Assembly (NCBI GenBank): GCA_021199395.1
Contig: JAJQIE010000327.1
Coordinates: forward strand, 1-5,234
Length of the DNA stretch: 5,234 bases
Direction of reading: 5' to 3'
From: Lachnospiraceae bacterium
GTDB lineage: Bacteria; Bacillota; Clostridia; Lachnospirales; Lachnospiraceae
The translations under genes and the position numbers were made by a program. The notes below the pieces were generated by a model. It ran no database searches and was not told where the DNA came from. It worked only from the letters and a program-made list of their open reading frames with translations. This document shows positions 1 to 5,234 of the stretch, one piece after another (position 1 is the stretch's first letter; the number at the start of each line of letters is the position of its first letter).

Positions 1-72
1 CCGAGCCAGCGCAAATCCCGCCATACAGCAGGATAAAAAAATGCAAAACAGCCCACCTGCCTTCAGTATCAT
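1..72 (-). CDS. spoIIIAB: Stage III sporulation protein AB, N-terminal fragment (cut by window edge)
   Basis: Only the first 24 codons lie in the window; the gene continues past position 1. The predicted peptide begins MILKAGG, runs through a hydrophobic stretch (LFCIFLSCCMAGFALA) and reaches an Arg, which matches the single N-terminal membrane anchor expected of SpoIIIAB. The ATG at 72-70 overlaps the spoIIIAA stop as ATGA, a classic arrangement for translational coupling. An in-frame ATG two codons upstream (78-76) is possible, but neither has a strong Shine-Dalgarno. In known sporulators SpoIIIAB is a mother-cell membrane protein that works with the SpoIIIAA ATPase in the SpoIIIA-SpoIIQ channel linking mother cell and forespore. 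The identification rests mainly on position directly after spoIIIAA plus the hydrophobic N-terminus, since too little sequence is visible for a family match on its own. Confidence 0.8.
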   Translation of the reverse strand, partial: MILKAGGLFCIFLSCCMAGFALAR

Positions 73-1022
73 CCGCATGTTCGATATAATACCTCGCCCG
101 TACCATTTTGGATCTCCCGGATCTCTCCGGGGCTTCTTCTGCCGGACAATACCACGTAGCGTTCAAACATCCGTTTTTCCAGCAGCTTTTTCAGCAGCGG
201 CTTCTGTCTCATTTCTTCTATGCTTTTTCCATGCACGGTAGCAATCAGCCGACAGCCGCAGCAAAATGCATTTTCCGCCGCATAGCCGTCCTCTGCGCCT
301 CCCAGCTCATCCACCGCGATCACCTGAGGAGACATGGAGCGCAAAAGCATCATCATGCCTTCTGCCTTTGTGCACCCGTCCAGTACATCCGTGCGGATGC
401 CTAGATCGTTCTGCGGTATCCCCAGATAGGAGCCGGCAAGCTCGGAACGCTCATCCACCACCCCAACAGTCCGCCCTTTACCAAAGCTGCCGCCATCAGA
501 AATCTGACGAATGACATCACGCAGCAGTGTCGTCTTTCCGCCGCCGGGCGGGGAAAGGATCAGTGTGTGGCAGATCTCCCCGTTTTCATACAGATATGGC
601 ATCACGTCATCCGCGCAGCCCTTTTTCTGATGAGAAAGGCGTATATTTAAATATGAAATATACCGAATACACCGGACATGGTTATCCTCCAGTACGATAT
701 GTCCCGCCAGGCCAATGCGGTGTCCTCCCGGCACGGTAAGGAATCCCTGCCGCACTTCTTCATCAAACGCATACAGAGAATAACCCGATATGTACTCCAG
801 GGTTTCCTTCAGCTCCTCTTCTGTGATACAGTATCCCTCCCGCGCCTGTCCGGAGAGCTTTCCAGGTGCGCACAGCGCATATTCCTGCCCACGGTAGCGC
901 ACCAGCACCGGTTTCCCTGCCCGCAGGCGGATTTCCTGAAGCTCCTCCGGATCCAGCTCACATTTCATCAGCATCCGGCCAACCGATACCGCCAGCAGGC
1001 GGTAAATCATGTCCGATCGCAT
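69..1022 (-). CDS. spoIIIAA: Stage III sporulation protein AA, secretion-type ATPase
   Basis: 317-residue cytoplasmic ATPase of the SpoIIIA-SpoIIQ complex, related to type II/IV secretion and pilus ATPases. In sporulating Firmicutes it is made in the mother cell and is needed for late forespore gene expression. Numbering from the chosen start: a conserved N-terminal half includes EIRLRAGKP near 30-38 and GGHRIGLAGH near 99-108. A Walker A/P-loop SPPGGGKTT lies at about 157-165. VGVVDERSE is at about 186-194 and a Walker B-like VIAVDELGG at about 234-242, followed by LIATVHG (about 259-265), all typical of SpoIIIAA. A longer reading from 1058 is open, but the ATG at 1022 is preferred because GGAGG sits 7 bases upstream of it, whereas the upstream start has no such site. 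The gene overlaps spoIIIAB by 4 bases, so it is the first gene of a spoIIIA operon. The length is normal and all nucleotide-binding motifs are intact. Confidence 0.97.
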   Translation of the reverse strand: MRSDMIYRLLAVSVGRMLMKCELDPEELQEIRLRAGKPVLVRYRGQEYALCAPGKLSGQAREGYCITEEELKETLEYISGYSLYAFDEEVRQGFLTVPGGHRIGLAGHIVLEDNHVRCIRYISYLNIRLSHQKKGCADDVMPYLYENGEICHTLILSPPGGGKTTLLRDVIRQISDGGSFGKGRTVGVVDERSELAGSYLGIPQNDLGIRTDVLDGCTKAEGMMMLLRSMSPQVIAVDELGGAEDGYAAENAFCCGCRLIATVHGKSIEEMRQKPLLKKLLEKRMFERYVVLSGRRSPGEIREIQNGTGEVLYRTCG

Positions 1023-1028
1023 CTGGAC

Positions 1029-1035
1029 ACCTCCC
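1029..1035 (-). promoter_or_regulatory. Ribosome binding site deciding the spoIIIAA start
   Basis: The minus strand reads GGGAGGT here, with GGAGG 7 bases before the ATG at 1022-1020. It favours that start over the longer in-frame options at 1058 and 1037. Confidence 0.85.
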
Positions 1036-1094
1036 ATGCTCACTGATGCGAGCACCACTACATGTAAAAGCTGATTGCTTCGTTCCTTCGGAAT

Positions 1095-1147
1095 CTACGC
1101 TCCGCTTCGGTCGGCGCTAAGCGAACGTCCACTGGACGTTCAGCGCC
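1095..1147 (+). repeat. Hairpin repeat copy A within the 1063-1337 element
   Basis: It begins CTACGCTCCGCTTCGGTC and ends in a two-part hairpin: GGCGCT (1113-1118), a 4-base bulge AAGC, GAACGTCC, loop ACT, GGACGTTC, then AGCGCC (1142-1147). The leader and layout match copy B at 1221-1270, while the stem bases differ. Confidence 0.8.
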
Positions 1148-1220
1148 TCGCAATCACCACCGGTATTCACAATCCGCACATTTTTCTTCGAAAAATGGCT
1201 GCTTGCTCATACCGGTTTGT

Positions 1221-1270
1221 CTACGCTTCGCTTCGGTCCGTCCTTAACGCGTGCCACTGGCACGCAGGAC
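1221..1270 (+). repeat. Hairpin repeat copy B within the 1063-1337 element
   Basis: It begins CTACGCTTCGCTTCGGTC, nearly identical to copy A, and ends in GTCCT (1240-1244), a 4-base bulge TAAC, GCGTGCC, loop ACT, GGCACGC, then AGGAC (1266-1270). Both stems are perfectly paired although their sequence differs from copy A. Confidence 0.8.
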
Positions 1271-1339
1271 CCTCTAATGTACAGCCTCTTAGACATGCAA
1301 GCATGTCACGAGTCTGTCCATTGAGGATGCTTTTACAGT

Positions 1340-1368
1340 AATATATGGGACAGCCCTTTTGTTTATGC
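1340..1368 (-). promoter_or_regulatory. Candidate sigma-E promoter for the spoIIIA operon
   Basis: On the minus strand, GCATAAA (1368-1362) and CATATATT (1347-1340) are 14 bases apart. The sigma-E consensus of Bacillus, from memory, is roughly KMATATW, 14-15 bases, CATACANT; this site matches 6 of 7 and all but one of the specified -10 bases. The spoIIIA operon is known to be sigma-E controlled in Bacillus. Transcription would begin near 1333 and give a leader of about 310 bases containing the whole 1063-1337 element. The 40 bases immediately before spoIIIAA show no comparable site. Confidence 0.55.
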
Positions 1369-1400
1369 ATGAAAAAAGGAAAAGTAAAATGAGTTTTGCA

Positions 1401-1429
1401 TTGCTTTTTCAGGATAAGGCCGCTATAAT
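1401..1429 (+). promoter_or_regulatory. Candidate housekeeping promoter of the carbamate kinase gene
   Basis: TTGCTT at 1401-1406 and a perfect TATAAT at 1424-1429 are separated by 17 bases. The -10 box is ideal and the -35 box is weak (first three bases only). The start of transcription would fall near 1436, leaving a short leader of about 30 bases. The ribosome binding site is modest: AAAGG at 1451-1455, about 12 bases from the ATG. I see no clear arginine-repressor operator. Confidence 0.65.
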
Positions 1430-1467
1430 CGAAGATACAATATGAAACAGAAAGGTAAAACAGAGAT

Positions 1468-2394
1468 ATGAGAAAAAGAGTTGTCGTAGCACTCGGTCAC
1501 AAGGCCCTCGGTACTACTTTTCCGGAACAGCGGAATGCCGTCCTGCATACGGCTTCCATTCTCGCCGATCTTGTAGAGGAGGGCGCGCAGCTGATCATCA
1601 CCCACAGCAACGCTCCACAGCTCGGCATGATTCACACCGCGATCAATGAATACGCAAAAACGCACGAGACCTACAGTGCGCCTGTCGCGCTCTGCTCCGC
1701 GATGAGTCAGGGCTATATCGGCTATGATATCCAGAATACACTGCGCTCGGAGCTGCTCTCCCGCGGTATTTACCGGACAGTGGCTACGGTTCTGACGCAG
1801 GTGACCGTAGACCCTTATGACGAGGCCTTCTATCATCCGATCAAACAGATCGGGCGCTATATGAGCGCGGAAGAAGCCGCGGAGGAAGAGAAAAAAGGCA
1901 ATTATGTCATAGAGGAGCCTGGAAAAGGCTTCCGGCGTATCGTCGCGGCCCCGAAGCCGCTCGATATTGTAGAGATCGACGCCATCAATACTCTGGTCAA
2001 CGCAGGAAACATCGTGATCGCGGGCGGTGGCGGAGGCATCCCGGTGCTGAAGCAGCGGAATCATTTAAAGGGTGCCAGCGCTGTCATTGAAAAAGACGCA
2101 GTCAGCGGCCGCCTGGCCGACCTTGTCGACGCGGATCTGCTTCTGATCCTCACTAATGAGGAGTTCGTATACCTCGGCTATGAAACGGAAAATCCGCAGC
2201 CGCTTCATGAAATGAATGTCCAGGAAGCGCTGCGGCATATCCAGAATGAAGAATTTGGCAGAGATAAAATGCTTCCCAAGGTCGAGGCTTCCGTGCACTT
2301 CGTCTCTCAGAAGGAAGGGCGCAGCGCCATCATCACTTCCCTGGATAAGGCGCGCGATGCTTATCTTGGAAAGACAGGTACTGTAATTTCATGA
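1468..2394 (+). CDS. arcC: Carbamate kinase, divergent (amino acid kinase family)
   Basis: 308 residues, the usual length for carbamate kinase, which reversibly makes ATP and carbamate from carbamoyl phosphate and ADP, often as the last step of arginine or agmatine/purine-derived ureido compound breakdown. Family landmarks are present over the whole length: VVVALG at 5-10, THSNAPQLG at 45-53, SAMSQGYIGYDIQN at 77-90, VDPYDEAFYHPIKQIG at 114-129 with the putative catalytic Lys126, GGGGGIPV at 186-193, AVIEKD at 205-210, LLLILTN at 224-230 and MLPKVEA at 268-274. Two motifs are unusual. The family's GGNAL (GHNAL in many clostridial members) is GHKAL at 10-14, so the near-invariant Asn is Lys12. 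The NGPQ glycine is Ala49. The T-x-V-E segment is also altered, to TNEEFV. The protein may have altered or reduced activity, or act on another substrate. It stands alone on this strand, with no arcA, argF or transporter beside it, so its pathway is not shown by context. It is cytoplasmic, with no signal peptide. Confidence 0.88.
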   Translation: MRKRVVVALGHKALGTTFPEQRNAVLHTASILADLVEEGAQLIITHSNAPQLGMIHTAINEYAKTHETYSAPVALCSAMSQGYIGYDIQNTLRSELLSRGIYRTVATVLTQVTVDPYDEAFYHPIKQIGRYMSAEEAAEEEKKGNYVIEEPGKGFRRIVAAPKPLDIVEIDAINTLVNAGNIVIAGGGGGIPVLKQRNHLKGASAVIEKDAVSGRLADLVDADLLLILTNEEFVYLGYETENPQPLHEMNVQEALRHIQNEEFGRDKMLPKVEASVHFVSQKEGRSAIITSLDKARDAYLGKTGTVIS

Positions 2395-2408
2395 TGATGC
2401 CAGGGCCG

Positions 2409-2449
2409 AAAGTCAGGAATCGAGCGCTTGCGCTCAGATTCCTGACTTT
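2409..2449. terminator. Long hairpin after arcC, possible bidirectional terminator
   Basis: A perfect 13-bp outer stem, AAAGTCAGGAATC (2409-2421) with GATTCCTGACTTT (2437-2449), continues as GAGCG/CGCTC around a CTTG loop, with one bulged A at 2436. It starts 14 bases after the arcC stop. The 3' side ends in only three T on either strand, so it is a weak intrinsic terminator by sequence. The long stem could instead be a dispersed palindromic repeat or an RNA-stabilising hairpin. Confidence 0.6.
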
Positions 2450-2455
2450 ATGACC

Positions 2456-2614
2456 CGTTTAAAACATGAGGAAGTAGCCATTTTGGCTAAAATATTAGCC
2501 AAAATGAGCGGATTCCGAATGTTTTCAGGATTTCGGAAGCACGAAGTGCGAAGAAATCCGCAGGCATCATCTACCGTAGATGATATTGCCCCCAACATCT
2601 TCATGATTTAAGCG
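2456..2614. repeat. Second multi-arm palindromic element between arcC and dut
   Basis: It is closed by an imperfect inverted repeat, 2456-2469 with 2601-2614 (CATGA/TCATG and TTAAA/TTTAA separated by one mismatch, plus CG/CG). Three arms lie inside. The first is a perfect 12-bp hairpin, CATTTTGGCTAA (2479-2490) with TTAGCCAAAATG (2495-2506). The second is a branched arm closed by GCGGATT/AATCCGC (2508-2514/2555-2561) holding CCGAA/TTCGG (2515-2519/2532-2536) and GCAC/GTGC (2539-2542/2546-2549). The third is ATCATCTA/TAGATGAT (2566-2573/2577-2584). The architecture resembles the 1063-1337 element, but the sequence is different. I see no gene in it. Confidence 0.72.
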
Positions 2615-2617
2615 ACA

Positions 2618-2666
2618 AAGAGCCGAATCCACGTCATGCTTGCATGTAAGTGGATGAAGGGCTTTT
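2618..2666 (-). terminator. Terminator-like hairpin at the end of dut
   Basis: Nested stems AGCC/GGCT (2621-2624/2660-2663), ATCCAC/GTGGAT (2627-2632/2650-2655) and CATGC/GCATG (2635-2639/2642-2646) begin right at the dut stop codon. On the minus strand the hairpin is followed by CTTTGTCGCTT, a poor T-tract; on the plus strand by TTTT. It could serve convergent transcripts from both sides. Its tip shares a 13-base sequence with arm 4 of the 1063-1337 element, so it may also belong to a repeat family. Confidence 0.5.
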
Positions 2667-3103
2667 CAATCCTTTCCCGTGCTCCCGATCCCGCCGCGAT
2701 CCGGCGCATCCAGCCGGGGCACCGCTTCAAAGGTCAGCTTTGGCTGATGCTCCATAATCCGGAACTGGCAGATGCGGTCATTTACATGAATCTGCGTATC
2801 GCGCAGGGCATAGGCCGGCATATACCACCAGTCATTTGGTCCCGCATAGCTCTCATCGACCACACCCATATGGTTGGTCTGAATAATGCCGAAATTTTTA
2901 CAGGTAGAGCTGCGCGGGACAATATGCGCCTCGTAGCCCTCCGGGAGCTGCATTGCCACGCCCAGGGGGATCATGCGGAATTCCCCCTTTTTCATGGTAA
3001 CCTCCCCGGCGGCGCGCAGATCGATCCAGTCTGATTTCCCATCGATATATTCCAGCCGTTTTATCTCATCATTCAGGTATTGGATGCGAATTGTTTTCTC
3101 CAA
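2666..3103 (-). CDS. dut: dUTP diphosphatase (trimeric dUTPase)
   Basis: 145 residues, typical of homotrimeric dUTPases, which hydrolyse dUTP to dUMP and pyrophosphate. This keeps uracil out of DNA and supplies dUMP for thymidylate synthesis. All five signature motifs are visible in order: WIDLRA at 26-31, PRSST at 63-67, [12 protein letters not shown] at 80-91 with the catalytic Asp83, RICQFRI at 110-116, and RGGIGSTG at 136-143 near the C-terminus. Motif 1 reads SDWIDLRA rather than the common SAGYDLRA, a form I associate with clostridial members, so it is not evidence of decay. The start is a TTG (3103-3101), chosen because AAGGAGG lies 7 bases upstream and the next in-frame Met would remove motif 1. 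It follows glgX by 12 bases and probably shares its transcript, an odd functional partnership. Confidence 0.95.
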   Translation of the reverse strand: MEKTIRIQYLNDEIKRLEYIDGKSDWIDLRAAGEVTMKKGEFRMIPLGVAMQLPEGYEAHIVPRSSTCKNFGIIQTNHMGVVDESYAGPNDWWYMPAYALRDTQIHVNDRICQFRIMEHQPKLTFEAVPRLDAPDRGGIGSTGKD

Positions 3104-3110
3104 AAAAGCT

Positions 3111-3117
3111 CCTCCTT
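3111..3117 (-). promoter_or_regulatory. Ribosome binding site of dut, overlapping the glgX stop
   Basis: AAGGAGG on the minus strand, 7 bases before the TTG start. It shares two bases with the glgX TAA stop (3118-3116), so ribosomes ending glgX finish on the dut initiation signal. This strong site explains how a TTG start can be used. Confidence 0.88.
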
Positions 3118-5224
3118 AATATGACCGTCCCGCGAAAATCGCCACAGAACGTCCCCGCATTACAAAAGTGCCGTCAATCCGGCGCTCCTCGTACTCATTG
3201 TAAAAATACCTGCCGTGCTCATCCCCGGTCGTGTTCACGCTCAGGTACCAGGCTCCTCCGCGCGGAATCTGCGGCAGAGTAATCGACACATCCTCCCACC
3301 AGGAATTGACAACAATGTAAACCAGATCGTCCCGACCCTTCTGCCGGTCATAGCCCGCAAAGCTGACGCCGATGGTCCGCGCTCCCTCCGGCAGATTTGT
3401 AATTTCCGCGTTCGCGTCATGCGCACGGATCGCGGGCATTCCGCAGACCGCGTCCGGCAGCCGTTTCTGGATGATCCGATGCCGGAATCGATAACGGATC
3501 ATGAATTTAAAAAACTCATAGATATCCTGATTTTTTTCAAGCAGACCCCAGTCCAGCCACGAAATCTCATTGTCCTGGCAGTAGCCGTTGTTATTTCCGT
3601 ATTGTGTATTCCCAAACTCATCTCCCGCGTAAAACATCGGGGTGCCGCGGCTGCACATCAGCACCGCGCAGGCGTTTCGGATCATCTGCCGACGCAGCTG
3701 ATTGACCGCGGGGTCATCCGTCTCCCCCTCCGCCCCGCAGTTCCAGCTGCGGTTGTCATTTGTTCCGTCCGTGTTGTTCCAGCCATTTGCCTCATTGTGC
3801 TTTTCATTATAGGAATAAAGATCGTAGAGCGTAAACCCGTCATGGCAGGTAAGAAAATTGATGCAGGAATTATACCCTACATAATTCCCCTTTCCATCTT
3901 CGTAAGCGCTGCCATACAGGTCGCCGGAGCCGGCAAGGCTCCATGCGGCGGTCCACGATACATAGTTGTCCCCCTTTAAAAAGGAGCGCATCACATCACG
4001 GTACCTGCCGTTCCACTCCGCCCAGCGGCGGCTCGCCGGAAAGCTGCCGACCTGATACATGCCGCCCGCATCCCAGGCCTCCGCGATCAGCTTGACATTG
4101 CTGAGCACCGGATCATAGGCAAGGCTGCGGAGCAGAGGCGGATTGTTCAGAGGCGTCCCGTCCTCGTGCCGTCCCAGAATGCTTGCCAGATCGAACCGGA
4201 AGCCATCCACCCGGTAATTGATCGTCCAGTAGCGCAGACAGTCCAGGATCATCTGCTGGACGATCGGATGATTACAGTTCAGCGTATTGCCGCAGCCGCT
4301 GAAATTATAATAATTCCCATCCGGCGTCAGCATATAATAAACACGGTTGTCAAAGCCCTTAAAACAGAAGGTCGGCCCCAGCTCATTTCCCTCCGCCGTG
4401 TGATTGAACACTACGTCAAGAATGACCTCGATATCATTGTCATGGAGCTCTTTGATCAGCATTTTCAGCTCCATGCCCACCTTATGGACGCTGTTCGACG
4501 CCGTATAGCTGGAGTTCGGCGCATAAAAGCAGATCGGATTATATCCCCAGTAATCCAAAAGCTGCCTGCCGTTCACCTCTCTCGCGTCGCGATTTTCATC
4601 AAACTCAAAAATCGGCATCAATTCCACCGCATTGACTCCAAGCTCCTTCAGATATGGGATCTTTTCACGCAGCCCGTCAAACGTGCCAGGATTTTTCACG
4701 CCGGACGAGGAATGACGGGTAAACCCGCGCACATGCAGCTCATAGATGACCAGATCGCTCAGCTCCCGTTTCGATTGCGGCATCACGCCCCAGTCAAAGG
4801 TATCGCGCACTACGCGGGCGTGGTAGCTGTCTGTCTTTCGCACGCCCCAGTGCCGCTGTCCGGCCACCGCCCGCGCATATGGATCCAGCAAAACCGCGCT
4901 GCGGTCAAAAATCAGTCCCTTTTCCGGTTCGTATGGGCCGTTTACCCGATAAGCATACTCGAATTTATCAATATCGAGCCCGAATACGATCATCGCATAA
5001 ACGTCCCCGATCTTGTATTCCTCCGGAAACGGCAGAACCGCGTAGGGCTCCTCCTCCCCATTGTGGAACAGCAGCAGCTCGCAGGAATTCCCGTCCCTGG
5101 TGTGTACCGTAAAGTTCACTCCCGCATCAAGCACCATTGCGCCGTTCATATTGTAGTAGCCCGGACGAACCGGAAAGCCGTTGATCTCCCTCATCGGGCG
5201 AATGGATAAAGGATGATTGATCAC
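3116..5224 (-). CDS. glgX: Glycogen debranching enzyme / isoamylase-type GH13 protein
   Basis: 702 residues from the GTG at 5224. It is a GH13 isoamylase/GlgX-type enzyme that cleaves alpha-1,6 branches of glycogen or limit dextrins in the cytoplasm; no signal peptide is visible. An N-terminal CBM48-like beta-sandwich spans about 18-125 (GVNFTVHTRDG, CELLLFHNG, FEYAYRVNGPY), followed by the (beta/alpha)8 barrel starting near LVIYELHVRGFT (158-169). The GH13 regions are intact: DVVFNHT at 270-276, GFRFDLAS at 341-348 with nucleophile Asp345, LIAEAWDAGG at 379-388 with acid/base Glu382, and FLTCHDG at 457-463 with Asp462. GTPMFYAGDEFGNTQYGNNN (527-546) and ISWLDW (554-559) are typical of GlgX. 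A C-terminal beta domain ends near 700. The start is uncertain: the frame stays open to the window edge, the GTG has no clear ribosome binding site in the 10 bases visible, and Met11 (5194), where family similarity begins, also lacks one. dut follows 12 bases downstream. Confidence 0.93.
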   Translation of the reverse strand: MINHPLSIRPMREINGFPVRPGYYNMNGAMVLDAGVNFTVHTRDGNSCELLLFHNGEEEPYAVLPFPEEYKIGDVYAMIVFGLDIDKFEYAYRVNGPYEPEKGLIFDRSAVLLDPYARAVAGQRHWGVRKTDSYHARVVRDTFDWGVMPQSKRELSDLVIYELHVRGFTRHSSSGVKNPGTFDGLREKIPYLKELGVNAVELMPIFEFDENRDAREVNGRQLLDYWGYNPICFYAPNSSYTASNSVHKVGMELKMLIKELHDNDIEVILDVVFNHTAEGNELGPTFCFKGFDNRVYYMLTPDGNYYNFSGCGNTLNCNHPIVQQMILDCLRYWTINYRVDGFRFDLASILGRHEDGTPLNNPPLLRSLAYDPVLSNVKLIAEAWDAGGMYQVGSFPASRRWAEWNGRYRDVMRSFLKGDNYVSWTAAWSLAGSGDLYGSAYEDGKGNYVGYNSCINFLTCHDGFTLYDLYSYNEKHNEANGWNNTDGTNDNRSWNCGAEGETDDPAVNQLRRQMIRNACAVLMCSRGTPMFYAGDEFGNTQYGNNNGYCQDNEISWLDWGLLEKNQDIYEFFKFMIRYRFRHRIIQKRLPDAVCGMPAIRAHDANAEITNLPEGARTIGVSFAGYDRQKGRDDLVYIVVNSWWEDVSITLPQIPRGGAWYLSVNTTGDEHGRYFYNEYEERRIDGTFVMRGRSVAIFAGRSY

Positions 5225-5234
5225 AATTGTATCC

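Larger units (their letters stand above)
1063..1337. repeat. Multi-arm palindromic element (MITE-like repeat or structured leader RNA)
   Basis: This fills most of the gene-free stretch between spoIIIAA and arcC. It is closed by a perfect 9-bp inverted repeat, TGTAAAAGC at 1063-1071 and GCTTTTACA at 1329-1337. Inside, four arms follow one another with almost no gap. Arm 1 has stem 1072-1078/1150-1156, then 1113-1118/1142-1147 and 1123-1130/1134-1141. Arm 2 has stem 1159-1166/1209-1216 around an 8-bp hairpin 1179-1186/1190-1197. Arm 3 has 1240-1244/1266-1270 and 1249-1255/1259-1265. Arm 4 has 1271-1279/1319-1326 (one bulged base), 1281-1284/1314-1317, 1286-1288/1310-1312 and 1292-1297/1302-1307. 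Such nested pairing over about 275 bases is far beyond chance. It could be a non-autonomous mobile element with terminal inverted repeats, or a structured RNA; no target-site duplication is clear. I do not recognise a named family. Open reading frames across it are by-products of the repeats. Confidence 0.8.

Noticed and set aside
1023..1058. Twelve extra N-terminal residues for SpoIIIAA from a start at 1058
   Set aside because: The ribosome binding site GGGAGG at 1035-1030 lies within that extension and is ideally spaced for the ATG at 1022.
1063..1337. CRISPR array or riboswitch as an explanation for the repeated hairpins
   Set aside because: There are only two related units, with no regular spacers, and I do not recognise a known ligand-binding core or a terminator/antiterminator switch ahead of spoIIIAA.
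1075..1341. An 88-codon plus-strand open frame crossing the palindromic element
   Set aside because: It lies wholly within the inverted-repeat structure, has no ribosome binding site, and its translation simply reads the hairpin repeats; it is a by-product of the element.
1395..1429. TTGCAT at 1396-1401 as the -35 box of the arcC promoter
   Set aside because: It would leave a 22-base spacer to TATAAT; TTGCTT at 1401 gives the proper 17 bases.
1423..2064. A 213-codon minus-strand frame opposite arcC
   Set aside because: Antisense to a clear carbamate kinase gene, with no family features of its own.
4166..5209. A 347-codon open frame on the plus strand opposite glgX
   Set aside because: The minus strand encodes a complete GH13 enzyme with all catalytic motifs; the opposite frame has no recognisable domain and is a shadow of that codon usage. 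The same applies to the 254-codon frame at 3215-3979.

Overview
The window looks like a chromosomal segment of an anaerobic, endospore-forming Firmicute, most likely a Clostridia/Lachnospiraceae-type gut bacterium. This rests on the start of a spoIIIA sporulation operon, Gram-positive-style strong Shine-Dalgarno sequences, a clostridial-type carbamate kinase and dUTPase, and fairly GC-rich coding sequence with AT-rich promoter regions. The genus cannot be fixed from the sequence alone.

Layout. On the minus strand at the left end, spoIIIAA (69-1022) overlaps the start of spoIIIAB by ATGA; spoIIIAB is cut by the window edge. Upstream of spoIIIAA is a 445-base gene-free stretch (1023-1467). It holds a 275-bp palindromic element (1063-1337), closed by a 9-bp inverted repeat and folding into several arms. 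Beyond it lie two divergent promoter candidates: a sigma-E-like one on the minus strand (1340-1368) and a housekeeping-type one on the plus strand (1401-1429). The plus-strand gene that follows is a divergent carbamate kinase (1468-2394). The 271 bases after it (2395-2665) contain no gene but are packed with inverted repeats: a long hairpin (2409-2449), a second multi-arm element (2456-2614), and a terminator-like hairpin (2618-2666) running into the end of dut. From the right, a minus-strand pair transcribes toward arcC: glgX-type glycogen debranching enzyme (3116-5224), then dut (2666-3103), 12 bases apart.

How it works together. The genes form three independent units: forespore-engulfment channel assembly (spoIIIA), carbamoyl-phosphate/ATP metabolism (arcC), and storage-polysaccharide breakdown plus nucleotide-pool sanitation (glgX-dut). 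There is no obvious shared pathway. The convergent ends of arcC and dut probably use the hairpins between them as terminators.

The least ordinary content is non-coding. The element at 1063-1337 contains two related hairpin arms whose paired bases differ yet stay paired, and the putative sigma-E promoter is placed so that the whole element would become the 5' leader of the spoIIIA mRNA. The carbamate kinase also has unusual residues in two normally conserved active-site motifs. I see no CRISPR array, transposase, tRNA, rRNA, phage gene or defence system.
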